Below are positions 19,801 through 34,800 of a stretch of 64,000 nt of DNA, in pieces. Source of the stretch: CAYSPG01 sp964432885 (GTDB taxonomy: Bacteria > Bacteroidota > Bacteroidia > AKYH767-A > OLB10); contig CAYSPG010000001.1 of assembly GCA_964432885.1 (NCBI GenBank), positions 503,687-567,686 on the forward strand, given 5' to 3'. Below the pieces are notes generated by a model, which saw nothing but the letters and a program-made list of their open reading frames with translations, made no database searches and had not been told where the DNA came from. Both the position numbers and the translations under genes were made by a program. Position 1 is the first letter of the stretch. Each line of letters opens with the position of its first letter.

Positions 19801-22800
19801 CTATATAGATATACACCAGTGCCGCCTGTTACGTTTGTAATATCTATTACTCCATTGGCATTTCCGCATGTAGATGCATTTGGATTTACTGTGTAATTAA
19901 TTTGCGTGGGTTGTGCAATGGCAAGTGCAATCGTGTCTGCACAGCCATTAGCATCCTGAACAATTACTTGGTAATTGCCCACTGCCAGATTTGCAAATTG
20001 ATTTAACGACTGGAATGCTCCTCCGTTAATATTGTATTGCAATGTTCCTGTTCCTCCGTTTGCAGTGATGGCAACTTGTCCATTGGTTAAACCAAAACAT
20101 GTTACGTCCGTTGGCAATGCATTTGCAATTACAGGCGCAGGTGCATCGGTAACCGCTGCAATGGCAGTGGTTGAACAACCGTTCGCATCTTGTATTACTA
20201 CATTGTAATTACCTGCAAGAATATTATTGAAAACATTTCCGGCAACAAATGAAATTCCGTTATCAATGCTGTATTGATAAACTCCTGTACCTCCTACTCC
20301 ATTTAATGTTAATGTACCATTAGCATACGAGCATGTAGAACCAACAGGAATTGAATTTACAACAAGTGGGTCGGGTTGATTGATTGCAGCGGGTTGCGTA
20401 ACTGTGCATCCATTGGCATCCTGAACTATGATAGAATAATTTCCTTGAGATAATCCATTAAAAATATTTCCGCCCTGATACGTTGCTCCATTATTTATAC
20501 TGTACTGGAATGGTCCGGCACCTCCTGTGATATTTACTGTGAGTGTTCCGTTGGCATCGCCATTACACAATGCATCTGTTGTATTGATTGCACTGATGGT
20601 GGGGCCTGCCAAATTATTTACGTTAACCGGATTGCTGATTGAACATCCATTCACATCTTGTACAACCACTGTATAATTTCCTGCCGCCACATTGTTAAAT
20701 GTTGGTGTAGCCTGCCATGTTAATCCGCCATCGTTGCTGTATTGATACACGCCTGTGCCACCTGTTACGTTTGTAATGTCAATTACTCCGTTTGCATTGC
20801 CGCATGTGGATGCATTTGGATTTACTGTGTAATTAATTTGCGTGGGTTGTGCAATGGCAAGTGCAATCGTGTCTGCACAGCCATTAGCATCCTGAACAAT
20901 TACTTGGTAATTGCCCACTGCCAGATTTGCAAATTGATTTAACGACTGGAATGCTCCTCCGTTAATATTGTATTGCAATGTTCCTGTTCCTCCGTTTGCA
21001 GTGATGGCAACTTGTCCATTGGTTAAACCAAAACATGTTACGTCCGTTGGCAATGCATTTGCAATTACAGGCGCAGGTGCATCGGTAACCGCTGCAATGG
21101 CAGTGGTTGAACAACCGTTCGCATCTTGTATTACTACATTGTAATTACCTGCAAGAATATTATTGAAAACATTTCCGGCAACAAATGAAATTCCGTTATC
21201 AATGCTGTATTGATAAACTCCTGTACCTCCTACTCCATTTAATGTTAATGTACCATTAGCATACGAGCATGTAGAACCAACAGGAATTGAATTTACAACA
21301 AGTGGGTCGGGTTGATTGATTGCAGCGGGTTGCGTAACTGTGCATCCATTGGCATCCTGAACTATGATAGAATAATTTCCTTGAGATAATCCATTAAAAA
21401 TATTTCCGCCCTGATACGTTGCTCCATTATTTATACTGTACTGGAATGGTCCGGCACCTCCTGTGATATTTACTGTGAGTGTTCCGTTGGCATCGCCATT
21501 ACACAATGCATCTGTTGTATTGATTGCACTGATGGTTGGCCCTGCCAGATTATTTACGTTTACCGGATTGCTGATTGAACATCCGTTCACATCTTTTACA
21601 ACCACAGTGTAATTTCCTGCTGCTACATTATTGAATGTAGATGTGGCTTGCCATGTTAATCCGCCATCGTTGCTATATTGATACGTGCCTGTGCCACCTG
21701 TTACATTGGTAATATCAATTACTCCGTTTGCATTGCCGCAAGCCGAAGGTGTTGGTGTGATTATGTAATTAATCTGTGATGGTTGAACAATTGCAAACGT
21801 TACTGTGTCTTCGCATCCGTTTACATCCTGTACAATTACAGAATAATTTCCGGGAATTAGATTTGCAAAATTGTTCGATGCCTGAAATGTTGTTCCATTA
21901 TTAATGCTGTATTGCAAAACTCCTGTGCCACCATTTGCTGTAATCAATGATGAGCCATTGCCCAATCCAAAGCAGGTTACATCTGTGGGTGCGGCATTTG
22001 AAATAACAGGAGGTGGAGCATCAGTAACTATTGCATTGGCAGTGCTTGTACATCCATTAGCATCCTGAACAATGAGAGTGTAATTTCCTGATAAGAGATT
22101 ATTAAATGTATTTGAAACAACATACGTAATTCCATTGTCAATACTGTATTGCAAAACTCCTGTTCCACCAACTGCATTCAGCACTACAGAACCATTTGCC
22201 TGAGAACAAACAGCACCTGCCGGAACTGAATTTAATACCAATGCAGCAGGTTGAGATATAACTGCATTTGAAGTGGAGGTACAACCATTCGCATCCTGAA
22301 TAATGATAGAATAATTTCCTATTTGAAGATTATTAAAAATATTTCCTGCCTGATAGGTTGCTCCGTTATCAATGCTATATTGAATAACTCCTGTTCCACC
22401 GTTTGCAGTAATAACAATACTACCATTGTTATCGCCATTGCATAAAACATCCGTTGGTGTTACCAAAGCAATTGCGGGGCCTGCCTGATTTGCAACAACT
22501 GAATTTGCAGTAGCGGTACATCCGTTTGCATCCTGCACCACCAATGTATAATTACCAGCGGCCAGGTTATTAAAGGTGTTGGAAGGCTGATAAGTTGCAC
22601 CGTTGTTGTTGCTGTACGTCAGTACTCCTGTTCCTCCAATTGCATTTACAACCATGATTCCGTTTGCATTTCCGCAAGATGCATCAGCAGGAACTCCATT
22701 TAATAATAATTGTGGCGGTTCAACAATAGCAACGTTTGAAGTTGCTAAACATCCGGCTGCATCTAAAACACTAATGCTGTAATTTCCAGCAGGCAGATTG

Positions 22801-25800
22801 GTAAAGTTTGGTGATGCCTGATAGGTTACACCATTATTAATACTGTATTGCAATGCACCTGTTCCGCCATTAGCTGTAATAGTAATAGTTCCATTATTCA
22901 AACCAAAACATGTTACATCAGCCTGAACAACGTTTGCAATATTAGGTGCATTGGTGTTGCTGATGCTTGCTGTGTAGGTTGCAGTACATCCGTTTGCATC
23001 CAGCACAACTATATTATAGTTACCGGCTGCAAGTAAATTATAGTTGGTAATACCAGAATATGTAACCCCACCATTAATGCTATACTGCAATGCTCCTGCT
23101 CCACCGTTTGCATTTATTGTCAAACTTCCATCAGCATTTCCGCATGAAGCGTCAACTGTATTTGCATTTACATTTATTGCAGAAGGCTCTGTGATGGTAA
23201 CCGTTGAATCAGTAGTACATCCGTTTGCATCGGTTACAATAATATTATAAACACCGGCAGGTAAATTATTAAATGTATTTGACGGCTGTGTGGTGATTCC
23301 ACCATTGATGCTATATGTAATTGCTCCCACACCTCCTGCTATGTTAATCACAATACTTCCGTTTGTCGAGCCATTGCAGTTTGCATTTGTTAAAGGAATG
23401 GTAGCAATAACAGGAACTGCTGTATTTGCAACAATTGTGTTTAATGTTGTGGTACAACCATTCGCATCCTGAACAACTACTGTGTAATTTCCTGCAAGCA
23501 AATTATTAAATACATTTCCACTCTGATAACTTACTCCGCCATCAACACTGTATTGCAAAGTTCCGCTGCCACCATTTGCATTTAAAGTAAGTGAACCGTT
23601 TGCCGTGTTACAAGTTGCATCCGTTGGAACTGCATTTAATGCAATGGCACTTGGCTGAACCAAAGCAGCATTTTGTGTTGTTGTACATCCGTTAGCATCG
23701 GTAACTAAAATTATATATGCGCCTGCATTAAGATTTGGAAACACATTTGATGCCTGAGAAGTTGCACCATTATTTATACTGTACGTGATAGCGCCTGTGC
23801 CACCTGTAATCGCAATAGAAATATTTCCATCACCACTTCCATTGCAACTTAAATCAACCAAAGCAACATTCGAAATTATTGGTGAAGGCTGACTCGCAAC
23901 ATTAATAGTTGCATTTGCTGAACAACCATTCGCATCCTGAATAACCAATTGGAAATTTCCTGATGCAAGATTATTGAAAGCACCAGCCGCCTGGAAGGTT
24001 GCTCCATTGTTATTGCTGTACTGATATGGAAGTGTTCCACCGTTGGCAACAATGTTTATAGTTCCGTTTGGATTTCCGCAGGTGGAAGGTGTTGCCGCTG
24101 GATTTAAAACAAGAACTGCCGGCTCAACAATATTTGCATTTGAAGTTACAGTACATCCGTTTGCATCCTGCACTACAATTGCATAAGCGCCTGGCGCAAG
24201 GGTATTAAAAATATTGGATGCCTGATAGGTTAATCCGTTATTGATACTGTATTGTAATGCACCCGTACCACCTGCTGCTGTTACTGTAATAGTTCCATTG
24301 TTGGCACCATTACATGTTATATCAACCGGAGCCACGGCAGAAATTGATGGGGCTGCATTGCTGTTTATTACCGTTGCAAAAGTTGCAGTGCATCCATTTG
24401 CATCCTGTACAGTAACTGTATAATTACCTGATGCAAGAAAACTAAATATTGTTGAACCCTGATAAGAAGCTCCACCATCAATACTGTATTGCAATGCACC
24501 ACTTCCACCGTTTGCATTTACAGTTATCGAGCCATCATTCTGGTTACAATTTGCATTGGTAGTATTTGCATTTACAACAATTGCATTGGGCTGTGTGATT
24601 TGTGCTGCTGATGTTACTGTACATCCATTAGCATCCGTAACAACAATATTAAAATTACCCGGAGCAAGATTGCTGAAAATATTTGAAGCTTGGTTTGTTG
24701 CTCCTCCGTCAATACTATATTGCAGTGCGCCTGTTCCGCCATTTGCATTTATGGTAATCGTTCCGTTAGCGGCAGCGTTACAAGTAACATCTACAACAGG
24801 AACATTTACAATGGTTGGTGCAGGAGCGTCAACAATATTTGCAGGAAGTGTGGCAGTACAACCATTCGCATCTTGAACTACTATCTGGTAATTGCCCGCT
24901 GGAATATTTGCAAACTGATTAGATGCCTGATAGGTTGCTCCGTTATTATTACTGTACTGCAACACTCCTGTTCCGCCAACTGCATTTACAGCTATCGAAC
25001 CATTCGTTTGTGAACATGTTGTTCCAACTAAAACTACATTAGGAACAATAGCTGGAGGATTAACAATGTTTGCATTTGATGTTACTGTACATCCGTTTAC
25101 ATCTTGCACAACTATTGAATAAAATCCGGGGCCAAGGTTGGTAAAATTATTTGCCGCCTGATATGTCAATCCATTATTTATACTGTATTGCAATGCACCG
25201 CTTCCTCCATTTGCATTGATAGTTATCGTTCCGTTTGCTGAACCATTACAAGTAATATCAACAGGTACAACACCTGAAATTGCAGGAGCTGCATTGCTAT
25301 TTATTATAGTTGCAAATGTTCCTGTGCATCCGTTTACATCCTGAACAATGATAGTGTAATTGCCCGCAGCAAGAAAACCAAATGTTGCAGAACCCTGATA
25401 CGAAACTCCATTATCAATACTGTATTGCAACGCACCACTTCCACCATTTGCATTTACTGTTATCGAGCCATCGTTTTGATTACAATTTGCATTTGTTGTG
25501 TTTGCATTTACAACTATTGCATTCGGTTGTGTGATTTGCGCTGCAGAAGTTACTGTGCAACCATTAGCATCCGTAACAACAATATTAAAATTACCCGGAG
25601 CAAGATTGCTGAAAATATTTGATGCCTGATTTGTTGCTCCACCATCAATACTATATTGTAAAACTCCTGTTCCGCCATTTGCATTTATTGTAATAGTTCC
25701 ATTAGCGGCAGCATTACAAGTAACATCTGCAACAGGAACGTTTACAATTGTGGGTGCAGGTGCATCTATTACGTTTGCAGGTAAGGTGGCAGTGCAACCA

Positions 25801-28800
25801 TTGGCATCTTGAACAACTATCTGATAATTGCCCGCTGCAACATTTGCAAACTGATTAGATGCCTGATAGGTTGTTCCGTTATTGTTGCTGTACTGCAACG
25901 CTCCAGAACCGCCAACTGCGTTTACAGTTATCGAACCATTGGTTTGCGAACATGTTGTTCCAACCAAAACTACATTAGTAACTATAGCAGGTGGGTTAAC
26001 AATGTTTGCGTTTGAAGTAACTGTACATCCGTTTACGTCCTGCACAACTATTGAATAAAAACCGGGTCCAAGAATCGAAAAATTATTTGCTGCCTGGTAG
26101 GTTAATCCGTTGTTGATTGAATATTGTAATGCACCACTTCCACCGTTTGCATTAATTGTTATTGTTCCGTTTGCAGAACCATTACAAGTAATATCAACAG
26201 GCACTACACCAGAGATTACTGGAGCTGCATTACTATTTACAGTTGTGTTTACTGTTGTTGTACAACCATTGGCATCCTGTACAATGATGGTGTAATTACC
26301 TGCTGCAAGAAAACCAAATGTATTTGATGCCTGATAAGAAGCACCGTTATCAATACTATATTGCAACACACCGCTGCCACCATTTGCATTCACGGTAAGC
26401 GAACCATCGTTTTGGTTACAATTTGCATTTGCTGTAGCTGCGTTGGCATTTATTGGCAGCGGCTGCGTAACCACTGCGGCAGAAGTTGCAGTACATCCAT
26501 TGGCATCCTGAACTATTATCTGGTAATTGCCAACTGCCAAATTTGCAAACTGATTAGATGCCTGATAACTTACTCCATTATTAATTGAGTATTGAATTGC
26601 TCCTGTTCCTCCATTTACATTAATAGTAATTGTTCCATCATTTGCACCATTGCAACTTACATCTACAACAGGATTATTTAAAATTGCAGGTGATGGTGCA
26701 TCAATAACGTTTGCCGGAAGTGTGATGGTACAACCATTAGCATCTTGCACAACAATAGTGTAAGCGCCTGCTCCTACTCCGTTAAAAATATTTGAAGCCT
26801 GATACGTTGCTCCGTTATTATTACTGTATTGCAATGCCCCGGTTCCTCCGTTTGCAACTATAGTAATGCTTCCGTTAGATTGCGAACATGTTGTTCCAAC
26901 CAAATTTGCATTGGCAACAATTTGTGTCGGCTGAACAACTACTGCATTTGAAGTTGCTGTACAACCGTTTGCATCCTGCACAACAATCTGATAATTGCCG
27001 GGTGCAAGAGTTGTAAAATTATTTGTAGCCTGATAGGTTACTCCATTATTGATTGAATATTGCAAAGCACCTGTTCCACCGTTTGCATTAACAGTTATTG
27101 TTCCGTTGTTTGCTCCAAAACAATTTATGTCAACAACATTTACTGCAGCTATTGCAGGTGCAGCCTGATTGGGAACAATTGCAGCAACAGTTCCTGTGCA
27201 GCCATTTGCATCCTGAACCACTACAGTATAATTTCCAGCCAACAGATTATTGAAAACATTGCTTGCCTGATACGTTGCTCCATTATTATTACTGTACTGC
27301 AAAGCACCGGTTCCACCGACAGCATTTACAGTAAGTGAGCCGTCACTGTTACCACAAGTGCTTGCAACCTGATTTGTATTTACAACAATTGCAGCAGGTT
27401 CTGTAATCTGAACGTTTGAAGTTACTGTGCAACCATTTGCATCCTGAACAACAATCTGATAATTGCCAACTGACAAATTTGCAAACTGATTCGAAGCCTG
27501 ATACGTTGCTCCGTTATCAATTGAATATTGCAAAGCACCTGTTCCACCATTAGCATTGATGGTTATTGTTCCATTATCTGAACCGTTGCAAGTACTATTA
27601 GTTGAAGGATTGGATGCAATAGTTGGAGAGGGTTGGTCAACAATTACAGCGGGTGCTGTGGCCGTACAACCGTTAGCATCCTGAATAGTGATGGTATAAT
27701 TTCCTGCAGCAAGATTATTAAATGTGCTTGATGCCTGATAAGTTACGCCATTATTGATGGAGTACTGAATAATTCCTGTTCCACCGTTGGCATTTATAGT
27801 TATGGTTCCGTTTGCAGAGCTGCATGTTGAAGCAACAGGATTTGTTACAAGTGCAAGTGCAGTTGGCTCTGTTACGGCTGCTACCTGCGTGGCTGTGCAA
27901 CCATTTGCATCCTGCACAACAACCGTATAATTTCCGGCAGTTAAATTATTAAATATGTTTCCGGCCTGATACGTAGTTCCATTATTAATTGAATACTGTA
28001 ATGCACCGGTTCCACCGTTGGCAGTGATGGTAATGTTTCCGTTAGTGCCACCATTGCAACTTACATTCACCACAGGCACTGCAGAAATTGCAGGCGCTGC
28101 CTGGTTGTTTACATTGGCAACATTAGTTGCTGTACAACCATTCGCATCCTGAACAACCATGGTATAATTTCCTGCAAGGAGGTTATTAAAAATATTTGAT
28201 GCCTGATAGGTTGTTCCATTGTTGCTACTGTATTGCAACACTCCTGTTCCACCGTTTGCATTTACAGTTATCGAACCATTGCTCTGGCCGCAAGCTGCCG
28301 GTGCTACAACAGTATTAAATACAATTGGCGTTGGCTGGGTAATATTTACTGGCGTTGTTGCTGTGCATCCGTTTGCGTCCTGAACAACTATTGTGTACGC
28401 ACCTGCAGTTAGATTATTAAATACATTTCCTGCCTGGTATGTTGCTCCGTTGTCAATAGAATATTGAATAGCTCCTGTTCCACCATTTGCGTTGATAGTT
28501 ATCGAACCATTTGTTCCTGCATTACACGAAACATTTACAGCCGGAGTTGAATTAATAACAACAGGAGTTGGCTGCGTTACATTTACATTCGAAGTAGTTG
28601 TACATCCATTTGCATCTTGAACTACAATCTGGTAATTGCCAACTGTAAGATTTGCAAACTGATTAGATGCCTGATAAGTTGTGCCGTTATTAATAGAATA
28701 TTGCAATGCACCAGTTCCACCATTTGCGTTAATGGTAATGCTTCCATTATTTCCTCCATTGCAACTTACATTTACAGCAGGATTAGAATTTATTACAACA

Positions 28801-31800
28801 GGAGTTGGTTCTGTGATTACAACGTTAGCAGTTGCCTGGCATCCGTTAGCATCTTGAACTACTAACGCATAATTTCCTGCAGGAAGATTATTGAAAACAT
28901 TTGCAGCCTGAAAGGTTGTGCCGCCATCAATACTAAACTGCAATACGCCTGTACCTCCTGCTCCGTTAATTGTTATACTTCCGTTATTGCCTCCATTACA
29001 CGAAACATTTACCGAAGGATTTGAATTGATTGATGGTGCAGCAAGGTTATTGATGTTTGCATTTCCGGTAGCAGTACATCCATTGGCATCCTGCACAACA
29101 ACTGTGTATGCACCAGATGGCAATCCGTTAAAAACACCTCCTGCCTGATAAGTTGTTCCATTGTCAATACTAAATTGCAATGCACCAGTTCCACCATTTC
29201 CATTTACAGTTATTGAACCATTACTCTGTCCGCAAGCAGCAGGAACAACAACAGTATTGAAAGCAACAGGTGTTGGTTGAGTAATGTTAACCGGTGTTGT
29301 AGCTGTACATCCGTTTGCATCTTGAACAACTACAGTATAAGCACCCGGTGCGAGATTGTTAAATGTATTGGCTGCCTGATAGGTTGCTCCATTGTCAATT
29401 GAGTATTGAATTACTCCTGTTCCACCATTTGCATTTACTGTTATCGAACCATTATTAGCTCCGTTGCAATCTACATTTACTGAAGGTGTAGAGTTGATAA
29501 CAACGGGTGTGGGTTGGGTAATATTAACCGGTGTTGTGGCTGTACAACCGTTTGCATCTTGCACAACTACGGTGTAGGCACCGGGTGCAAGGTTGTTAAA
29601 AGTGTTTCCAGCTTGGTATGTTGCACCATTATTAATAGAGTACTGAATGACTCCTGTTCCACCATTTGCATTTATTGTAATACTTCCGTTGTTTGCTCCG
29701 TTACAATCAACATTTACAGATGGAGTTGAGTTGATGACAACAGGTGTGGGTTGAGTAATATTAACTGGTGTTGTTGCGGTACATCCGTTTGCATCTTGCA
29801 CAACTATGGTGTATGCACCTGGAGCTAAATTGTTAAAAGTGTTTGCAACTTGATAGGTTGCTCCGTTATCAATACTATATTGAATTACTCCTGTTCCGCC
29901 ATTTGCATTTACTGTAATGCTTCCATTGTTTGCGCCATTGCAATCTACATTTACTGTTGGTGTTGAGTTGATGACAACAGGTGTTGGTTGTGTGATATTA
30001 ACTGGTGTTGTCGCAGTACATCCGTTTGCATCTTGCACAACTACGGTGTAGGCACCAGGCGCCAAATTGTTGAACACATTTCCGGCTTGGTATGTCGCTC
30101 CGTTGTTTATTGAATATTGTATTACTCCTGTTCCACCGTTTGCATTTATAGTTATGCTTCCATTGTTTGCTCCGTTACAATCAACATTTACTGATGGTGT
30201 AGAATTAATAACAACAGGCGTTGGTTGTGTGATATTAACTGGTGTTGTCGCAGTACATCCGTTTGCATCTTGCACTACTATTGCGTAAGCACCAGGTGCT
30301 AAATTGTTAAAAGTATTTCCGGCTTGATATGTTGCACCATTGTTAATTGAATATTGAATCACTCCTGTTCCACCATTTGCATTTATAGTTATCGAACCAT
30401 TGTTTGCTCCATTGCAATCTACATTTACAGTTGGTGTTGAATTGATGACAACAGGTGTTGGTTGTGTGATATTAACCGGTGTTGTGGCTGTACATCCGTT
30501 TGCATCTTGCACTACTATTGTGAAAGCACCAGGTGCTAAATTGTTAAATGTATTTCCGGCTTGGTATGTTGCACCATTGTCAATTGAATATTGAATCACT
30601 CCAGTTCCACCATTTGCATTTATAGTTATGCTTCCATTATTCGCTCCGTTGCAATCAACATTTAGTGTGGGTGTGGAATTAATTACAACAGGAGTTGGTT
30701 GTGTGATGTTAACCGGTGTTGTGGCTGTACATCCGTTTGCATCTTGCACTACTATTGTGTAAGCACCAGGTGCTAAATTGTTAAAAGTATTTCCGGCTTG
30801 ATATGTTGCACCGTTATCAATCGAATATTGAATTACTCCCGTGCCACCGTTTGCATTTACTGTTATCGAACCATTGTTTGCTCCATTGCAATCTACATTT
30901 ACACTTGGCGTTGATGCAATAACAACTAATGTTGGTTGTGTGATATTTACAACTGTTGTTGCTGTGCAACCATTGGCATCCTGCACAACAACTGTGTATG
31001 CACCCGGAGCTAAGTTGTTAAATGTGTTTGCTGCCTGATACGTTGCGCCATTATTTATTGAATACTGAATTACTCCCGTTCCTCCGTTTGCATTAATTGT
31101 TATTGAACCATTGTTAGCGCCATTGCAATCAATGTTTACACTTGGAGTAGAATTAATAACTACCGGTGTTGGTTGTGTAATGTTAACTGGTGTAGTTGCT
31201 GTACATCCGTTCGCATCTTGCACAACTATGGTGTATGCACCGGGTGCTAAATTGTTAAATGTGTTTGTAGCTTGATACGTTGCTCCGTTATCAATGCTAT
31301 ATTGAATAACTCCCGTTCCACCGTTTGCATTTACAGTAATTGAACCGTTGTTTGCACCGTTACAATCTACATTTACTGATGGTGTAGAGTTGATGACAAC
31401 AGGTGTAGGCTGTGTAATATTTACAACCGTTGTTGCTGTACAACCATTTGCATCTTGCACAACTATAGTATATGCACCAGGCGCTAAGTTGTTGAAAGTA
31501 TTTGCTGCCTGATACGTTGCACCATTGTCATTTGAATATTGAATTACTCCAGTTCCACCGTTTGCATTTACAGTAATTGAACCATTATTCGCTCCGTTAC
31601 AATCTACATTCACGCTTGGCGCTGACGCTATAACAACTAATGTTGGTTGCGTGATATTGACAACCGTTGTTGCAGTACAACCATTTGCATCTTGCACAAC
31701 TACTGTATATGCACCGGGTGCAAGATTATTGAATGTATTTGCGGCCTGATACGTTGCTCCGTTATTTATTGAGTATTGAATCACTCCCGTTCCACCGTTT

Positions 31801-34800
31801 GCATTTACAGTTATCGAACCATTGTTTGCTCCATTGCAATCTACATTTACACTTGGTGTCGAGTTGATAACAACTGGCGTTGGTTGAGTGATGTTAACAG
31901 GTGTTGTTGCTGTACATCCATTTGCATCTTGCACCACAACTGTGTATGCGCCCGGTGCTAAATTGTTAAATGTATTTGCTGCCTGATAAGTAGCGCCATT
32001 ATCAATAGAATACTGAATTACTCCAGTACCTCCATTTGCATTAATTGTTATTGAGCCATTATTCGCTCCATTGCAATCAATGTTTACACTTGGTGTAGAA
32101 TTAATAACTACCGGTGTTGGTTGTGTAATGTTAACTGGTGTAGTTGCTGTACATCCGTTTGCATCTTGCACAACTATGGTGTATGCACCGGGTGCTAAAT
32201 TGTTAAAAGTGTTTGCTGCCTGATAAGTAGCGCCATTATCAATAGAATACTGAATTACTCCAGTACCTCCATTTGCATTAATTGTTATTGAACCATTATT
32301 CGCTCCATTGCAATCAACATTAACTGTTGGTGTTGAGTTGATAACAACAGGAGTTGGTTGCGTAATGTTAACCGGTGTTGTTGCTGTGCATCCGTTTGCA
32401 TCTTGCACAACTATGGTGTATGCACCGGGTGCTAAATTGTTAAAAGTGTTTGCTGCCTGATAAGTAGCGCCATTATCAATAGAATACTGAATTACTCCAG
32501 TACCTCCATTTGCATTAATTGTTATTGAACCATTATTCGCTCCATTGCAATCAACATTTACAGTTGGTGTTGAGTTGATGACAACAGGAGTTGGTTGCGT
32601 AATGTTAACTGGTGTGGTTGCAGTACATCCGTTTGCATCTTGCACTACAACTGTGTATGCACCGGGTGAAAGATTGTTAAATGTATTTCCGGCTTGATAT
32701 GTTGCACCGTTATTTATTGAGTACTGAATAACTCCGGTTCCTCCGTTGGCATTTATAGTAATGCTTCCGTTGTTAGCTCCGTTGCAATCTACATTTACTG
32801 TTGGTGTTGAATTGATAACAACAGGAGTTGGTTGTGTAATGTTAACCGGTGTGGTTGCGGTACATCCGTTTGCATCTTGCACTACAACTGTGTATGCACC
32901 GGGTGCAAGGTTATTAAATGTATTTGCAGCCTGATAGGTTGCTCCATTATTTATCGAATACTGAATTACTCCAGTTCCACCGTTTGCATTTATAGTTATG
33001 CTTCCTGTATTTACTCCATTGCAAACTAAATTTACAACAGGTGCCGATGCGATAACCACGGCAGTTGGCTCTGCAATATTTACCACAGAGGTTGCTGTGC
33101 AACCGTTTGCATCCTGAATTTGAATTGTATAATTACCTGCAGCTAATCCATTAAAAACATTTGATGCCTGATATGTTGCACCATTGTTTATAGAATACTG
33201 AACAGCTCCTGTGCCGGCCGATGCAGTAACAGCAATACTACCTGTATTTCCTCCGTTACACAAAACATCAACAGGTGCTAAATTATCTACGTGAGGGCCT
33301 GGTGCGTCAACAATATTTGCATTTCCATTACCCTGACAACCGTTTGCATCCTGAACTACCAAACTGTAATTTCCTGCTGCAAGTCCGTTAAAAACATTTC
33401 CTGCCTGAAACGTTGCGCCACCATCAATACTATACTGAAGTGCGCCTGTTCCGCCTGCTCCATTTATGGTAATGCTTCCGTTACTCTGACTGCATGTGGT
33501 GCCAACCGTATTTGAATTTACAACTATTGGGTTTGGCTGTGTAATTGCAACATTGGTTGTTGCTGTACAACCGTTTGCATCTTGTATTAAGATGGTGTAA
33601 TTACCTGGAGCAAGGTTTGTGTAATTATTATTAGCTGAATATGTAACACCGTTATTTATCGAATACTGTATGGCTCCTGTTCCGCCATTCGCATTTATTG
33701 TTATCGAACCATTTGCATTTCCATTGCAGTCAACATTTACTACAGGTGCCGATGTAATTGCAGGACCGGGTGTATTAGGAATATTAATTGCCTGTGTAGA
33801 GGTACATCCGTTAGCATCAATAACTGCCAACGTATAGTTGCCTGATGCAACACCATTAAAAATATTTCCAGCCTGATAAGGAGCAGCTCCTGTTATGCTG
33901 TATTGAAATGCCCCTGTTCCACCGGCTGCATTTATTGTTATGGAGCCGTTTGCATTTCCACAAGTAGTTCCTACTGATACAGGATTAATTACAATTACTG
34001 GTGGCTGAGTTATTACAACGTTAGTAGTAACCTGGCATCCGTTTGCATCTCTTACAACAATGTCATACGAGCCAGCAGCAAGCCCGTTAAAAACAGTTCC
34101 TGCCTGAAATGTAGCGCCATTATTATTTGAATACTGCAAAGCGCCTGTTCCACCGGCTGCATTAACCGTAATACTGCCATTGTTTCCGCCATTACAAGTT
34201 ACGTTTACCTGTGGTGTTGAATTTATGGCCGGAGCACCCACATTACTTACCGAAGCAGTAAGTGTAGCTGTACATCCGTTTGCATCACGAACTACAATAT
34301 CATAGTTACCGGCAACTAATCCGTTAAACACATTTCCGGCCTGATACGATACACCATTGTTATTGCTATACTGAAGTACACCTGTACCTCCATTGGCATT
34401 TACAGTTATCGAACCATTTGCATTTCCGCATGTGGCATCAACTACAACGTTTGCAATATTAATTACAGGTGGCTGCGGAACATTTATAACAGCAGTTACG
34501 GTACATCCGTCAGCATCCTGCACCACTACATTATAGTTTCCTGCTGCTAATCCTGCAAAAACATTTGCAGCCTGATACGTTACTCCATTATTTATACTAT
34601 ATTGAAAAGGTGGATTACCGCTGTTGGCATTTATTGTAATAGTTCCGTTTGCACCTCCATTACAAGTAACCCCAACAACAGGTGTTGAAGTAATTGCAGG
34701 AAGCGGAGATGCACCCACATTTACATTTTGAGTAACAGTACATCCGTTGACATCACGAACAACTACCGTATAATTTCCCGAAGCAAGACCATTAAAAACA

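Noticed and set aside
28350..33080. CRISPR-like array (regular direct repeats)
   Set aside because: The period is 237 bp, there are no short spacers between repeats, and the sequence is coding with a preserved frame.
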